This document shows positions 32,390-43,089 of a DNA stretch of 64,000 bases, one piece after another (position 1 is the first letter of the stretch; every line of letters begins with the position of its first letter). The position numbers and the translations under genes are program-made. The notes beneath the pieces were generated by a model that was not told where the DNA came from, did no database searches, and was given only the letters and a program-made list of their open reading frames with translations. Source of the DNA: Adiantum capillus-veneris (Eukaryota; Streptophyta; Polypodiopsida; Polypodiales; Pteridaceae); NCBI GenBank assembly GCA_014529385.2, contig CM043959.1, positions 48,057,928 to 48,121,927 of the forward strand, read 5' to 3'.

Positions 32390-35300
32390 AAAGGATTCAA
32401 GATTGAGAAGTTCAATGGCAAAAACTACCAACATTGGAAGATGCAGATTGAAGACTATCTCTACCAGAAGGACCTCTATTTGCCACTAGGCGGTCTTGCG
32501 AAGAAGCCCGCAACAATGGCAGATGAAGCATGGATTGTCCTTGATCGAAAGGCACTGGGAACAATCTGGTTAAGCTTGGCGTCAACGGTGGCCTTCAATG
32601 TTTCGGAGATGAAGACCACGGAGGACTTGATGAAGTCACTTGACAACTTCTACGAGAAACCATCGGCATCCAATAAGGTATTTCTTATGAAGCGCTTGTT
32701 CAATCTAAAGATGGCAGAGAATGGTTCAGTTGTAGAACACCTAAATGACTTTAACACAAACATAAGTCAACTTTGATCAGTGAAAATCAATTTCGATGAC
32801 AAAGTGCGATCTCTCCTTATACTATCATCTCTACCGGATAGTTGGGACAGCCTTGTGATGGCTGTAAGTAATTCTATCTCTGACACAAATACTCTTAAGT
32901 TTGATGATGTTGTGGGTGTTCTCCTAAGCGAGGAAATGCGAAGGAGAAGCACAAGAGAATCATCAAGTGCTGCACTATCAGTGGAAACAAGAGGAAGGCC
33001 TAAGGAGAGGTTCAAAAACCAAAAGGGTGGTGATTGCCCAAGGCGGAGCAAGTCACGCACAAAGTCAGTTCTTGAATGTTGGAACTGCGGCAAGAAGGGC
33101 CACGTCAAGAAGGATTGCTGGTCCAAGAAGAAGAAGGAGACAGAGTCTCAAGACAACAAGCCAACATCGGAGGCCAATGTGGCAGGTAAAGTAGAGCAAG
33201 ATGCTCTAATTCTCTCATTAGACAATGTGTCTAATTCCTAGATAGTAGATTTCGGGGCTTCATTCCATGCGACACCACACAAGCAAAATTTCCAAGACTA
33301 CACCAAAGGTAATTTTGGGTATGTATACTTGGGAGATGATGAAGCTTGTGAGATTGTCGGCAAAGGTACAGTTTTTGTCAAAACTGCTAACGAAAATGAA
33401 TGGAAGCTTAAAGATGTTAGGCATGTTCCTTCTCTTCACAAAAATTTGATCTCTACAGGACAATTGGACGATGAAGGTCACAACATTGCATTCGGAAACA
33501 AACGGTGGAAGATCTCAAAGGGATCTTTGGTGGTTGCCAAGGGAGAAAAAGTCGGTACACTTTACTTGTGTACTGTTAGCACGCAACCTTCAGCTTGTGC
33601 AGCAACTACAGAAGTTGATAGTGCAGTGTGGCACTATCGACTTGGGCATATGAGTGCCAAAGGAATGCAAATCCTTCAAACAAAGAAGCTTCTACCAGGT
33701 TTGAAAGAAGTGAACTTAGAGTTCTATGAAGATTGTGTTTATGGTAAACAAAAGAGGGTAAAATTTCAAAAATCAGGAAATGAAAGAAAAAATAAAAAGC
33801 TTGAGTTGGTTCATTCTGATATTTGGGGTCCTGCAAGTACACCATCACTTGGTGGCTCATTGTACTATGTAACATTCATAGACGATGCGACTAGAAAAAC
33901 ATGGGTTTATGTCATGAAGAATAAATCCGATGTATTTTCCATATTTCAAAGGTGGAAAGCCTTTGTGGAGAATGAAACAGGTACCAAGGTTAAATGCCTC
34001 AGATCCGACAATGGAGGCGAATATTGCAGCCAAGCTTTTGAAAGCTTTTGTGCTAGCAATGGCATTCAGAGGCAAAGGACGACCCCAAGGACACCTCAAC
34101 AAAATGGGATTTCGGAAAGGATGAACAGGACAATCATGGAACAAGCACAAATCATGCGGCTACATGCAGGCCTACCGCTTGAGCTTTGGGCGGAAGCTGT
34201 AAGTACGTCTGTGTACTTAATCAATCGGTCACCCTCAACGGCATTGGATGGGGGAGTTCCAGAAGAGGCATGGACAGGTAAACCGGTGAATTATGCATTT
34301 CTCAAAGGGTTTGGGTGTGAGGCTTTCATGCACATAGATAGAAGCCTAAGATCAAAGCTAGATGCAAAGTCCAAAAATTGTTTCTTCATTGGCTATGGAG
34401 AAGGAGACTTTGGGTATCGCCTATGCAATCCTGAAGATGGTAAAATCTTAAGGAGTAGGGATGTAATTTTTAACGAACAAAATATGTACAAAGATTACTT
34501 GGAAAGAAAACAAACAAAAGAAACAGGTGATGAGTACATGGAGCTTGAGGATGGTGAAGACTCAAGGACTGCAAACGGTGACAATGTGCAACAACGTCAA
34601 CCAAATGAGGAGCCTCAACCTATTCCCCGAAGATCTACAAGAGCAAGTAGACCTCCAGAAAGGTTTGTTCCTTCCTTCAACCATCTCTTGATCTCAGATT
34701 CTAGAGAGCCAGAATCATACGAAGAAGCTATGCAACATGAATCCAAAGAAGAATGGACGAAGAGCATGCAAGTGGAGATGGACTCACTACATCGCAACCA
34801 AACATGGGAGTTGGTTGAGTTGCCTAAAGGTAAGCGGGCACTTCAAAACAAATGGGTGTACAAGCTGAAGGAAGAAGAAGGTGGGAAGAAAAGGTACAAG
34901 TCTAGGCTTGTGATAAAAGGGTTTTCTCAAAAGAAAGGTATTGACTTCAATGAAATATTTTCTCCTGTTGTAAAAATGAACTCAATTAGGCTTGTCTTAA
35001 GCCTTGTGGCTGCTCATGATCTAAATCTCGAGTAAATGGATGTAAATACGGCTTTCCCTCACGGTGACTTAAAGGAGGAAATCTACATGCTTCAACCAAA
35101 GGGGTATGAAGTAAAAGGTAAGGAGAAAATGGTTTGCAGATTAAAGAAGAGCTTGTATGGTTTAAAGCAAGCATCAAGACAATGGTACTTGAAGTTTGAT
35201 CGATGGATGTTGGATCATGGATTCACAAGATGCGACTCGGATCACTGCGTCTACACGAAGAATTTGGGAGATGGGAAATTCATCATCCTAATGTTGTATG

Positions 35301-36259
35301 TTGATGACATGTTGATTGCAAGTGCTAACATGCAGGACATCAAAGACCTAAAAGAGGAGCTGTCCAAATCTTTTTCAATGAAAGATTTAGGTGCTGCAAA
35401 GAGGATACTTGGTATGAAAATATCAAGGGACAGGACGAAGAAGACAATAAAGCTATCTCAAGAAGATTACATCAAGAAGGTACTAGAAAGGTTTGCGATG
35501 CAAAATGCAAAACCAGTTTCTACACCTTTGGCTGGTCATTTTAAACTAACGAAGGATATGTGTCCAAAGACACAAGAGGAGATAGCCTATATGTCTAAAG
35601 TTCCATATGCTGCAGCGGTAGGTTCTCTAATGTATGCTATGGTCTGGACAAGGCCAGACATTGCACATGCAGTGGGAGTTGTGAGTAGGTTCATGGACAA
35701 CCCAGGTAAAGAGCATTGGCAAGCTGTGAAGTGGATACTTAGGTATCTAAAAGGGACAACAACAAATACTTTGTATTTTGGAGGAACTGATATTTTTCTA
35801 GAAGGGTATGCTGATGCAGATATGGCAAGTGACAAAGATACTCGAAGGAGCACTACTGGCTATGTGTTCACGGTTGGAGGCACAGCAGTAAGCTGGGCTT
35901 CAAAGCTGCAGAAAGTGTTTTCACTTTCTACCACGGAAGCAGAGTATGTAGCAATGACGGAGGCAAGCAAAGAAATTCTGTGGCTTCACAGATTCTTAGA
36001 AGAGCTTGGATTCAAACAAGACAATTGTGTCTTGTACAGTGATAGCCAAAGCGCTATCGATCTTGCAAAGAACTCAGCCTTTCATTCAAGGACAAAGTAA
36101 ATTGAGGTGAGATATCACTTCATACAGACTCTTTTGGAAGAGGGACAGCTAGAGCTAGGAAAGGTGCATACAAGTGAAAATCCTACACACATGTTTACAA
36201 AGGTGGTCAACAAGGAGAAGTTGAGCTTTTGCTCATCTTCAATTGGCATTCAAGGATAA
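32390..36259 (+). pseudogene. Element F gag-pol polyprotein with in-frame stops
   Basis: Gag begins about KIEKFNGKNYQHWKMQ; no ATG precedes it, perhaps because of a 23-bp local duplication at 32352-32398. Domains in order: zinc knuckle CWNCGKKGHVKKDC (about 33078), protease with IVDFGASFHAT (about 33243), where the active-site Ser has become Phe, GAG-pre-integrase with WHYRLGHMS, integrase core (HSDIWGPAS, LRSDNGGEY, GISERMNRT), RT (MDVNTAFPHGDL, YVDDMLIAS) and RNase H (ADMASD, STTEAEYVAM). Stops: TGA 32774-32776, TAG 33239-33241, TAA 35033-35035 and TAA 36098-36100, all in one frame. The first three are explained by single transitions from CGA, TGG and CAA. The original end is the TAA at 36257-36259. 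It cannot encode an active protein set now. Confidence 0.93.
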
Positions 36260-36308
36260 GAAGACAGAATGGAAAGAAGTCACAGGTTTGGTTTGGAGAT
36301 CAGTCTCC

Positions 36309-36318
36309 AAGTGGAAGA
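36309..36318 (+). promoter_or_regulatory. Element F polypurine tract
   Basis: AAGTGGAAGA just upstream of the 3' LTR; short, as is usual for copia. Confidence 0.75.
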
Positions 36319-36319
36319 T

Positions 36320-36965
36320 TGTTAAGTATGGAGCCTGATTTACCCTTGTAATTTTCTATGGTAAAAGCGCACATTTGTAAGGCCCCCATTATGAGGAGAA
36401 GCCATCGTGCGTGAAGGAAAATCACTCACCGGAAACCAAAATTTTCACGGACAAGAATCAGGGGCAACTTTAGAGGCCTCGGGGACGGAGGCCCCCGAGA
36501 CTTTTCTTTTCGCCAGAATATTATGGTCGAACAGCGGCCGGAAAGTGGTCGGAAAACAACCGGTCGGTTGGCCGGTGGCCGGTAGTCAATGGCCGGTGGC
36601 GGGTGGCCGAATTCAATGGCCGGTGGCCGATTCAAAAGCGGACTTGTCTTCTCAAGGGCTGCCACACATGGGCGGATTGGAGGGTCCGATTTGGACTTAT
36701 TCACACAAGGGCGGCTACACATGGCTGTCTCTCATAAGAGAGGACATCCCTTTTGGCCTATAAAAGGAGGCCATTTCTACACACATTTCATAGTGTGAAG
36801 TTGATGCAACAAGGTGAGTGTGAGGTGGTGAGAGTGAAGCAAGGCGGGAGCTCTATCAAGGGTTTAATCCCTTTGTAAACTACTTCTTTTTTTGAAGTGC
36901 TAAAGCCATTGAGTGGTTGCTTTCCCGTGGACGTAGCCCACATTGGGTGAACCACGTATATCGTG

Positions 36966-37006
<41 letters not shown>

Positions 37007-37096
37007 CTACTCTATAATCTCTTGTGTGTGAAATCTATCTCTCTCCATTAAGTAATCTACTCAAAAATCTATTTAGCTACGTCTTATTTTCTAACA
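36320..37096 (+). repeat. Element F 3' LTR (777 bp)
   Basis: Same ends as the 5' LTR. TATA box TATAAAAG at 36759-36766. The (CT)n run is shorter here (about 36970-37003) and the GGCCGGTGG-type repeats differ in number. Confidence 0.93.
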
Positions 37097-37101
37097 TGGC
37101 G
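37097..37101. repeat. Target-site duplication of F, right copy
   Basis: TGGCG, matching 31540-31544. Confidence 0.9.
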
Positions 37102-37363
37102 GATCTGATGGTGAACTCGGTGGCCACTAGATCTATTGCGGAAGCAAACAAAATGGTTCAGGGTTCGACTAACGGACGATCTCTCATCATAATGTGAGTT
37201 GAGTTCGAGCCTACTAGCAGGGAGATCAAGCTCCACCTCGCAGGAGAAGCGTACTTGAGCTATCTAGCGATCCTAAGACCCACCTTCCAAGAGGAGAGAA
37301 GCCTCGAGTGCCTTTTTCCCCATGTTTTAGAGGCACGTACTCTCGAGGATTCCCCACTCTAGG
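37102..37363 (+). pseudogene. Possible coding remnant of about 88 codons, unrecognised
   Basis: A frame open on both sides of a single TGA (near 37196): VNSVATRSIAEANKMVQG, then EIKLHLAGEAYLSYLAIL and ECLFPHVLEARTLEDSPL, ending in TAG. The composition is protein-like and the stop could come from a CGA. No family is recognised. It could equally be chance inside an LTR, because J's LTR may span this region on the other strand. Confidence 0.3.
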
Positions 37364-39344
37364 GGCAATGAGAATTACTAATATCGAGTAAGCACTATGG
37401 GGACAAAGAGTTCCCGACCAATCGGGACCACTCATCTCGTAGGCATTGGCAACCCGAGCCAAGCCCCCACTTTACACCCCCACACTCACACTTCCTTGTG
37501 TGACCTAATTACTACCACAATGGTTTTTCAACATAGAGATTCCTTGATTATATTACGAATCACATTGTTCGTTAAGATAGCCCTTCAACCAGTAGTGCAA
37601 ACAACACCAAGACAGAATTCTAGTAAAAATTCTACTCAAACTTATTCATAAAAATTCCAATGTTTTGGAGGTACAACATCCCCCCTCCATTGAGAGTTCA
37701 CTCCTCCCGTTGTCGCCTAGCTGCCCATACAACTAAGTATGTCCACCGCATAGAAAGCACGTCATGAACACTCCCACCGCATAGAAAGCAAGACGTGGGT
37801 TCCCACCGCATAGAAAGCAAGTCGTGGGTATCCACCAAAGCGAGTCCTCTTAACCGGGGCCATTTTAAACTTACTACTTTAAATAATTAACTTGGAGAAA
37901 AGAGCTAATGTCCGCAAGCGTCATAACAAGCCAAATGATAGATTAGCAACATCAAACAATGCCTGCTATATGAGAGGTTTAGATTTTTCCATATAGCAAT
38001 CATTATGGATGATGCATATTCCTATGGGAACCGGCCCTAAGGATAATTACTCGACTTAGATGATTAAGAATAATAAGGTCTCATTAATAGATTTACCAGA
38101 AAGATGAATCAAGCATAATTAATCTCTTCCTAGCAATTAGAGGATGCAGGTTCACCTCATGCATAGGTGTGAGAAAAAGTAACTCTTAGAGACTCAATGA
38201 CGGCTTTAATTTTACCTTAATTACATCTTAATGCATAAGAGAATGGATCTAATTTAGCTACATTGTTAGTAAAAAAGTGATTTTCATCAATCTACACAGT
38301 TACCGGCTTATCGATTAATCACTATGCTACCTAGAGAGAGAAAATTCTATTAATCATGCACTAATCACTAATGAAGGATGATGAATGGCTGATAATTCAG
38401 CTATGGTGTGATGATTACATAATAGAATATGGTTAAAGAGAAATTAGAGAGTAATTATAGAGAATTACGTCTAGGAATAAGCATAATAGACGAGAAATTT
38501 AGATGGTAATGAAAAGGATTTGTAGAAAGCATTAATTAAACCGTGGTTACCGTGATTAAGGGCTGGTAATCCTCTCGATTCTCTGATTTAATTGAGCTTC
38601 TTGAGGTGAGAATTTGACACCTCCCTCCTTGCTTCTCCTTCAAAGGATGTGTGTACCAGCAGCACCTTCCCAAGGTGTGTGTAGGTGTGTGTGTGTGCAT
38701 TGTGTGTGTGTGTGAGTGTGTGTGTAGGTCTTTAAATAGGCTCCTACAGGCTGAAAATCGACTTGGGTTGCTAAATGCATATGGGAGCTTCTCCAGTTAA
38801 GCATGGCAAGTCCAGTTCCCTACCCACCAAGTGTCAGGTTGGCTTGGTTAACTGGTTCTGAGACTAAGTTACTGGCTTGGCAGCTTTACCAGGACTCCCA
38901 CAAGGCAAGAGAGCGCCCCCTAGCTGCTAAAGCTGGTCTGGAGTGGGCTGGAACCTGTTCCCATACAGTCTCGGGCCCCCGGTACCTTCCCGGACAATTT
39001 TTAGGAAATTTGGTTCTAGGCTAAAACGGGTCATACGAGTCGGATTTTGATGCCGACAACTGCTATACGAAGCTCTAATTAAGACGTACTGGCTCGAGTA
39101 CCTGCCATATTTAGCAGCCCCCGGGATCCGAAAATGCATTTTTTTCAAATTTGGGGTACGGGTGCAGTTTTTCGAGACGATCAAGATTGGACGGGTCGGG
39201 TGACCAAAAACTTACTATTTTAGAAAATTTTTTATAAAAATTATTTTAATTCACATTTTGAAGTTTTAAAACATTCTAAACATCATGGCACTAACAGAAT
39301 TTGGAAAACTGCTAAAAATAGTAACTTACTCCATTATGTTCATT
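37364..39344. other. Unassigned 2-kb stretch
   Basis: No protein motif on either strand. It contains three copies of CCACCGCATAGAAAGCA (37743-37820), a TG-rich run (about 38680-38725) with a TTTAAATA box just after it (about 38731), and an A+T-rich middle. It may be LTR or leader sequence of J plus another decayed element, but I found no matching partner in the window. Confidence 0.5.
37743..37820. repeat. Short tandem repeat, three units of about 30 bp
   Basis: CCACCGCATAGAAAGCA occurs at 37743, 37774 and 37803, followed each time by a variant of CGTCATG or CGTGGG. Confidence 0.85.
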
Positions 39345-39601
39345 TTATGGTACAATGGTGCTCTTTTGATCGGGGTCAGAGACCTTACAAACAAAATCCA
39401 TAGGGACAACAGCTTTAGTGCCATATACCATTCTAAATGGTGTCAATCCTGTAGTGACCTTATAAGTTGTCTTGTATGCCCAGAAAGCAATCTGAAGCTT
39501 CAAATCCCACTGGTCTGGCTTTTTCTGCACAATCTTAGAGAGAATAGTCTTAATGGTCTTGTTACTGCTTTCGGCCTGTCCATTGCATCTAGGATAATAA
39601 G
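39345..39601 (-). pseudogene. Element E integrase, C-terminal piece (separated by C)
   Basis: On the minus strand: YPRCNGQAESSNKTIK, KPDQWDLKLQIAFWAYKTTY, VTTGLTPFRMVYGTKAVVP. This carries the catalytic Glu and the AFWAYKT block of a gypsy integrase. It joins directly to the integrase at 58294-58633 when C and one ATAAG duplication are removed, restoring a continuous KHRKSTPYYPRCNGQ reading. Beyond the VPMDF position the sequence no longer matches an integrase, so E ends or is rearranged near 39390. Confidence 0.85.
39597..39601. repeat. Target-site duplication of C, left copy
   Basis: ATAAG, repeated at 58289-58293. Confidence 0.9.
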
Positions 39602-40561
39602 TGTTGACCGTTGGGTCAACAACACAACATAACTCATGTTTCGTACCAAAGTCTTATCTTTTGCGAGTTATGAAATGCTGCGGATTATGGCTATAAACGT
39701 CATTTGTAATGAGTAGTTATTCTAGTTTCAGAAGCCGGGGTGCAATGGCACTTCCAGATTGTAAATACAAAGACATTTGACCCTTTCAACCCCATTTTTG
39801 GTTAAACCTAAGGTAGCCTTAGTATATAAGGTACCTATGTCATTTTGTAAAGGGAGGGACTTTTTTTCATAATCAAAACTTTAGCGCTGCCGTCTACTGT
39901 GTGTGAGAGAGAAAGAGAGTGAGCGTGAGCTTTATCCTCTCTCTACGCCTGGCTTGCTCAACACATTGGAGATCGGACTGCACCATTGCTGTAGGCTCGA
40001 GGAGAGCTACGCGACAACACCAAGCATTCCACACGGGACAAAGCACACACGCCGACGCATCTACGAGCTATTTGTGGCCGTAAGTGTATGAAACGATGTC
40101 TGTTTTCTGTGTGCTAGTAGTCTGTAGAATCATGGCGACATAAGCTACGCATAGGTACTCATAAATTTCAGTTTCGGGCACTTTCAAAATTCTACTCTGT
40201 CATCCTACGCGTTTTCCGCAGATGGGTTTAGAGTGAGGGTTTTGAGTGTAGAAGCGTAGGGATAGGTGTATCCTAGTGAGGGGATGGTTTTCCTTAAGTT
40301 TCGTACGAATCAAGCAGGATTAGGTGAGTTACCTTCTGTATGTGTGTATGTGGCTAGGTGGTGTAGTTGAGAGTAGTGAGGTTCTTGATTGTGGTATAGT
40401 TGGCCTTCCAGAGTGTTGTATGTGTAGGATGGTCTCAGCCTGACAAGCTAAAGAGATTTCCTCCGTGTGCCTGTCGTGTCATCTGTGTCCTCGATTGACA
40501 TTATGTTCATCTAGGTAGTGTTTGCATGCACGTCATGGGTGTGTGAGTCGCTCTTCCAACA
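39602..40561 (+). repeat. Element C 5' LTR (960 bp)
   Basis: TGTTGACC to TCCAACA. TATA box TATATAAG at 39823-39830; GA-rich tract at about 39902-39923; palindrome half-site CATCCTACGCGT at 40200-40211. Relative to the right LTR it has about 75 extra bases near its start (after base 39625) and lacks a roughly 60-bp duplication of the GA-rich part. Confidence 0.9.
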
Positions 40562-40562
40562 T

Positions 40563-40580
40563 TGGCGCCGCTACCGGGGA
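40563..40580 (+). promoter_or_regulatory. Element C primer binding site (tRNA-Asp type)
   Basis: TGGCGCCGCTACCGGGGA, one base after the LTR, close to the site in A. Confidence 0.88.
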
Positions 40581-41488
40581 CACAAGGACTTAATTAGGTT
40601 TCCTACTAACACTCGTGTGATGGTTGCTTGATTTAGTTTCTGATTTAGTTTTGTCTAAAGAAAGCGTTTTTCTTAAGTGGATCCGGAAGAGGATATTCCG
40701 CGATCAAGTGGATAGCCAGGAACCGTGTGTCTTGCTGAGGGTCTGCGACTAGATAAGTTTAGTTAGGATCTGTGGATTAGAGTAGTTGTTGGTGGTCGAG
40801 TGATTTGTGAGGTGATAAAAGAGTTTACTAATCCGTGTGTGGCAGTGAAACATTTTTCTACTCATAGATGTAAAACCCCATATGATTTGTAGGAGTAGCT
40901 TTAGGTAAGTGATCCGATTCTGATCTAAAGCTATTCAGCAGTGAATTATTTGCTAAATTCCTTGATTGCATTTGAAATCATGGAAAAGTGTGCTTTTGAG
41001 GGTAAAAATGCATTAAACAATCTTTTGTGGATATTTTTGTATGACTGACTAATGTTGTGTATATAAAAGAGCATTTGCAAGGGTTCTGTGAAGAAAACCT
41101 GCAATTCTGTAAACATAGACATCCTACGCGTAGGAAGTCTCAAGGGGTTCTGGAGACCAAATTTGAAAATTTTGACTGCACTAGTGGGTTCAGAGGGTAG
41201 GTTTTACCCTAGTAACATATTGACTTGGGTGTTTTTCCCTATTTTTGTTGACCAAAAGCCAAAAGGCGGAGTTAGAAAACGTAAACTTTCAAAAAAGGCT
41301 TAAATTGAGTGATTTTTGCATGTTTTTGCAATTGTGAAGCATACTTGCACTTGCTGAGAGCATAAGGAAGCATCAGGGACACTTCAGTCTCAAAAAATCA
41401 GCAGTTGACATCCTACGCGTAGGATGTCTACAGGGTGATCTAGTGGAAATTTTGAAATTCTGAGTTGACCAGTGTGTTCAGAAGGTAG
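40581..41488 (+). other. Element C leader, first part (before nested D)
   Basis: No gene. It contains palindromes at 41118-41139 (one arm changed) and 41407-41428 (perfect), half-site GACATCCTACG. D is inserted at 41488, and the leader resumes at 49005. Confidence 0.8.
41118..41428. repeat. Leader palindromes of element C, first pair
   Basis: 41118-41139 and 41407-41428, spaced 289 bp as in A/B. Half-site GACATCCTACG with the matching complementary change in the other arm. Confidence 0.93.
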
Positions 41489-41697
41489 TGACGGGAGCAA
41501 AGCGAACCCCGAACCCCGATGGCCTCTAAAACACCGGGGACCGAATGGCGCGCCTCGAACCTGTCATGGTAAAGCAAACAGGGGGGCACCACCTAGCTTC
41601 AGCGGCTAGGATGCAAACAACACACCACCATAACAAATTTTTCATCCAAGAGAGATGGATGCTTGGGAGTAATGATGAAGAGGAAAGGGAATGAGAT

Positions 41698-41754
<57 letters not shown>

Positions 41755-43063
41755 GGGGGTATAGCGGCTTAGTACTTAGGCACCACAAAACGATGGCGAG
41801 TCCGCACACCCTTCACACATATACAAGCTCACTCCAAACACAAGACTAGGTGGCGATTCCGCACACCTCACATGGGCAAAACATTGCAAGAAAACATGCT
41901 CACAAAACCTCAAGCTTTATTTAGAGAATAAGGTGATGAAATGGGGAGCATAGGGTAGGGGAATGAGAAGGGAGAGAGTGGTAGAGCACATGGCGGATAG
42001 GTGGGCGTTGATGGCGAAGACTCGCACGACGGTTATGGCCATCATCCTTCATTTAGTTGCCCTTCATCTTCCATAGCCAAGGGTGTAGAGGTCATGCTCA
42101 AGACAAGCATGGTGATTGCGGTGATGGTGATGGTGTGGGTGTGTGTGTGTGCACTAGGCACACACAGTGCATAGTGTGTTCTTTGGTGATGTTGTGTGTG
42201 TATTTAGTGTGATGGTGACCCCTCTTTATATAGGGGAGGAGGGGGGAGGAATTCTAGAATTTAGAAATGAAGAAATCATTATCTACATAGGCCATGTGAC
42301 TGTGGGCCCCATTTGTCTGGCTGTGTGTATATGTGCCAGAACAGCAGTCTCATGAGAGAGAGACTAAGAGAGAGAGATGGGTTGATGAAAAAAAGTGAGA
42401 GGTGACATGGAGAATAAAGTAATTACAAGAAGGGAGAGAGGGGAGTGTGTTCAGAGGTGAATCTGTGTGCAGATGTGTGTGAACACAAGAAAAATCAGGT
42501 AACCACCGGGTGGGGATGGGTCTGTGGGTACCTTTTTCAGTGAAACTGAGTGTGTGTGAGTGTGAGGGAGGTTATTTAGCTACAAGATAAGAGACCTGGC
42601 GCCCTTTAGAGAGAGAGGGGGGTATTTGGGTCATGGGATATGATAGGAGAGAGAAAGAGGGGGTGGGGTATACTATTTTGGAAGATAGGGTAAGTTGCAT
42701 GTGAGTTGGTGCATTATTGGTGAGTTATAATGCATTATTGGTGAGAGGTGGGGTAGCTTGAGGGGAGAGAGAAAGGAGAAAGGACAAGGGGAAGAGAGAG
42801 GGGGTTGACCTTTTGAGTGGAGGAGAGGAAAAGAGACACTCGGCGGGGCAACAGTGAAGAAAAAGGAGGCAAGGTGGGGATGGGCTACCCCGCTGGCATG
42901 AGGTGGCCTATTTTACCTTTCTTATATATTTACATAATCATAATTTATTTTTTTCTTACTTTTTCCAATGCCTTTTATCACTCCCTCCCTAAGAGGGGGT
43001 TTTCATGGGGTGGGGACGAGAGAAGAGGGGTATGGGATCTTGGCTTGTGAAAAGCCCCCATCA
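41489..43063 (-). repeat. Element D 3' LTR (1575 bp)
   Basis: Nearly identical to the 5' LTR. A TATA box (TATATAAA on the minus strand) lies at 42225-42232. A (GA)n run of about 50 bp lies at 41702-41751, and it is longer than in the other LTR. Many GT and GAGA tracts. Confidence 0.92.
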
Positions 43064-43065
43064 TT

Positions 43066-43079
43066 AGCCCTCCCCTTTT
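43066..43079 (-). promoter_or_regulatory. Element D polypurine tract
   Basis: The minus strand reads AAAAGGGGAGGGCT, two bases before the LTR start. Confidence 0.8.
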
Positions 43080-43089
43080 GGCTAGAGGC

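Larger units (their letters stand above)
31545..37096 (+). mobile_element. Element F: Ty1/copia retrotransposon (Tork/Tnt1-like), 5.55 kb
   Basis: LTRs at 31545-32318 and 36320-37096, TGTTAAG...TCTAACA ends, and target duplication TGGCG at 31540-31544 and 37097-37101. An iMet primer site follows the 5' LTR and a short purine tract precedes the 3' LTR. The single gag-pol frame has copia order (Gag, protease, integrase, RT, RNase H) and is broken by four stops in an otherwise uninterrupted frame with no indel. Motifs fit the Tork lineage (Tnt1-like). It is probably inserted in an LTR of J. Confidence 0.95.

Noticed and set aside
39602-39660. Apparent integrase continuation on the minus strand (DFGTKHELCC followed by the YYPRCNGQ block)
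   Set aside because: The reading is open by chance: these bases are the start of C's LTR, as shown by the ATAAG duplication and by the true continuation of E at 58294.
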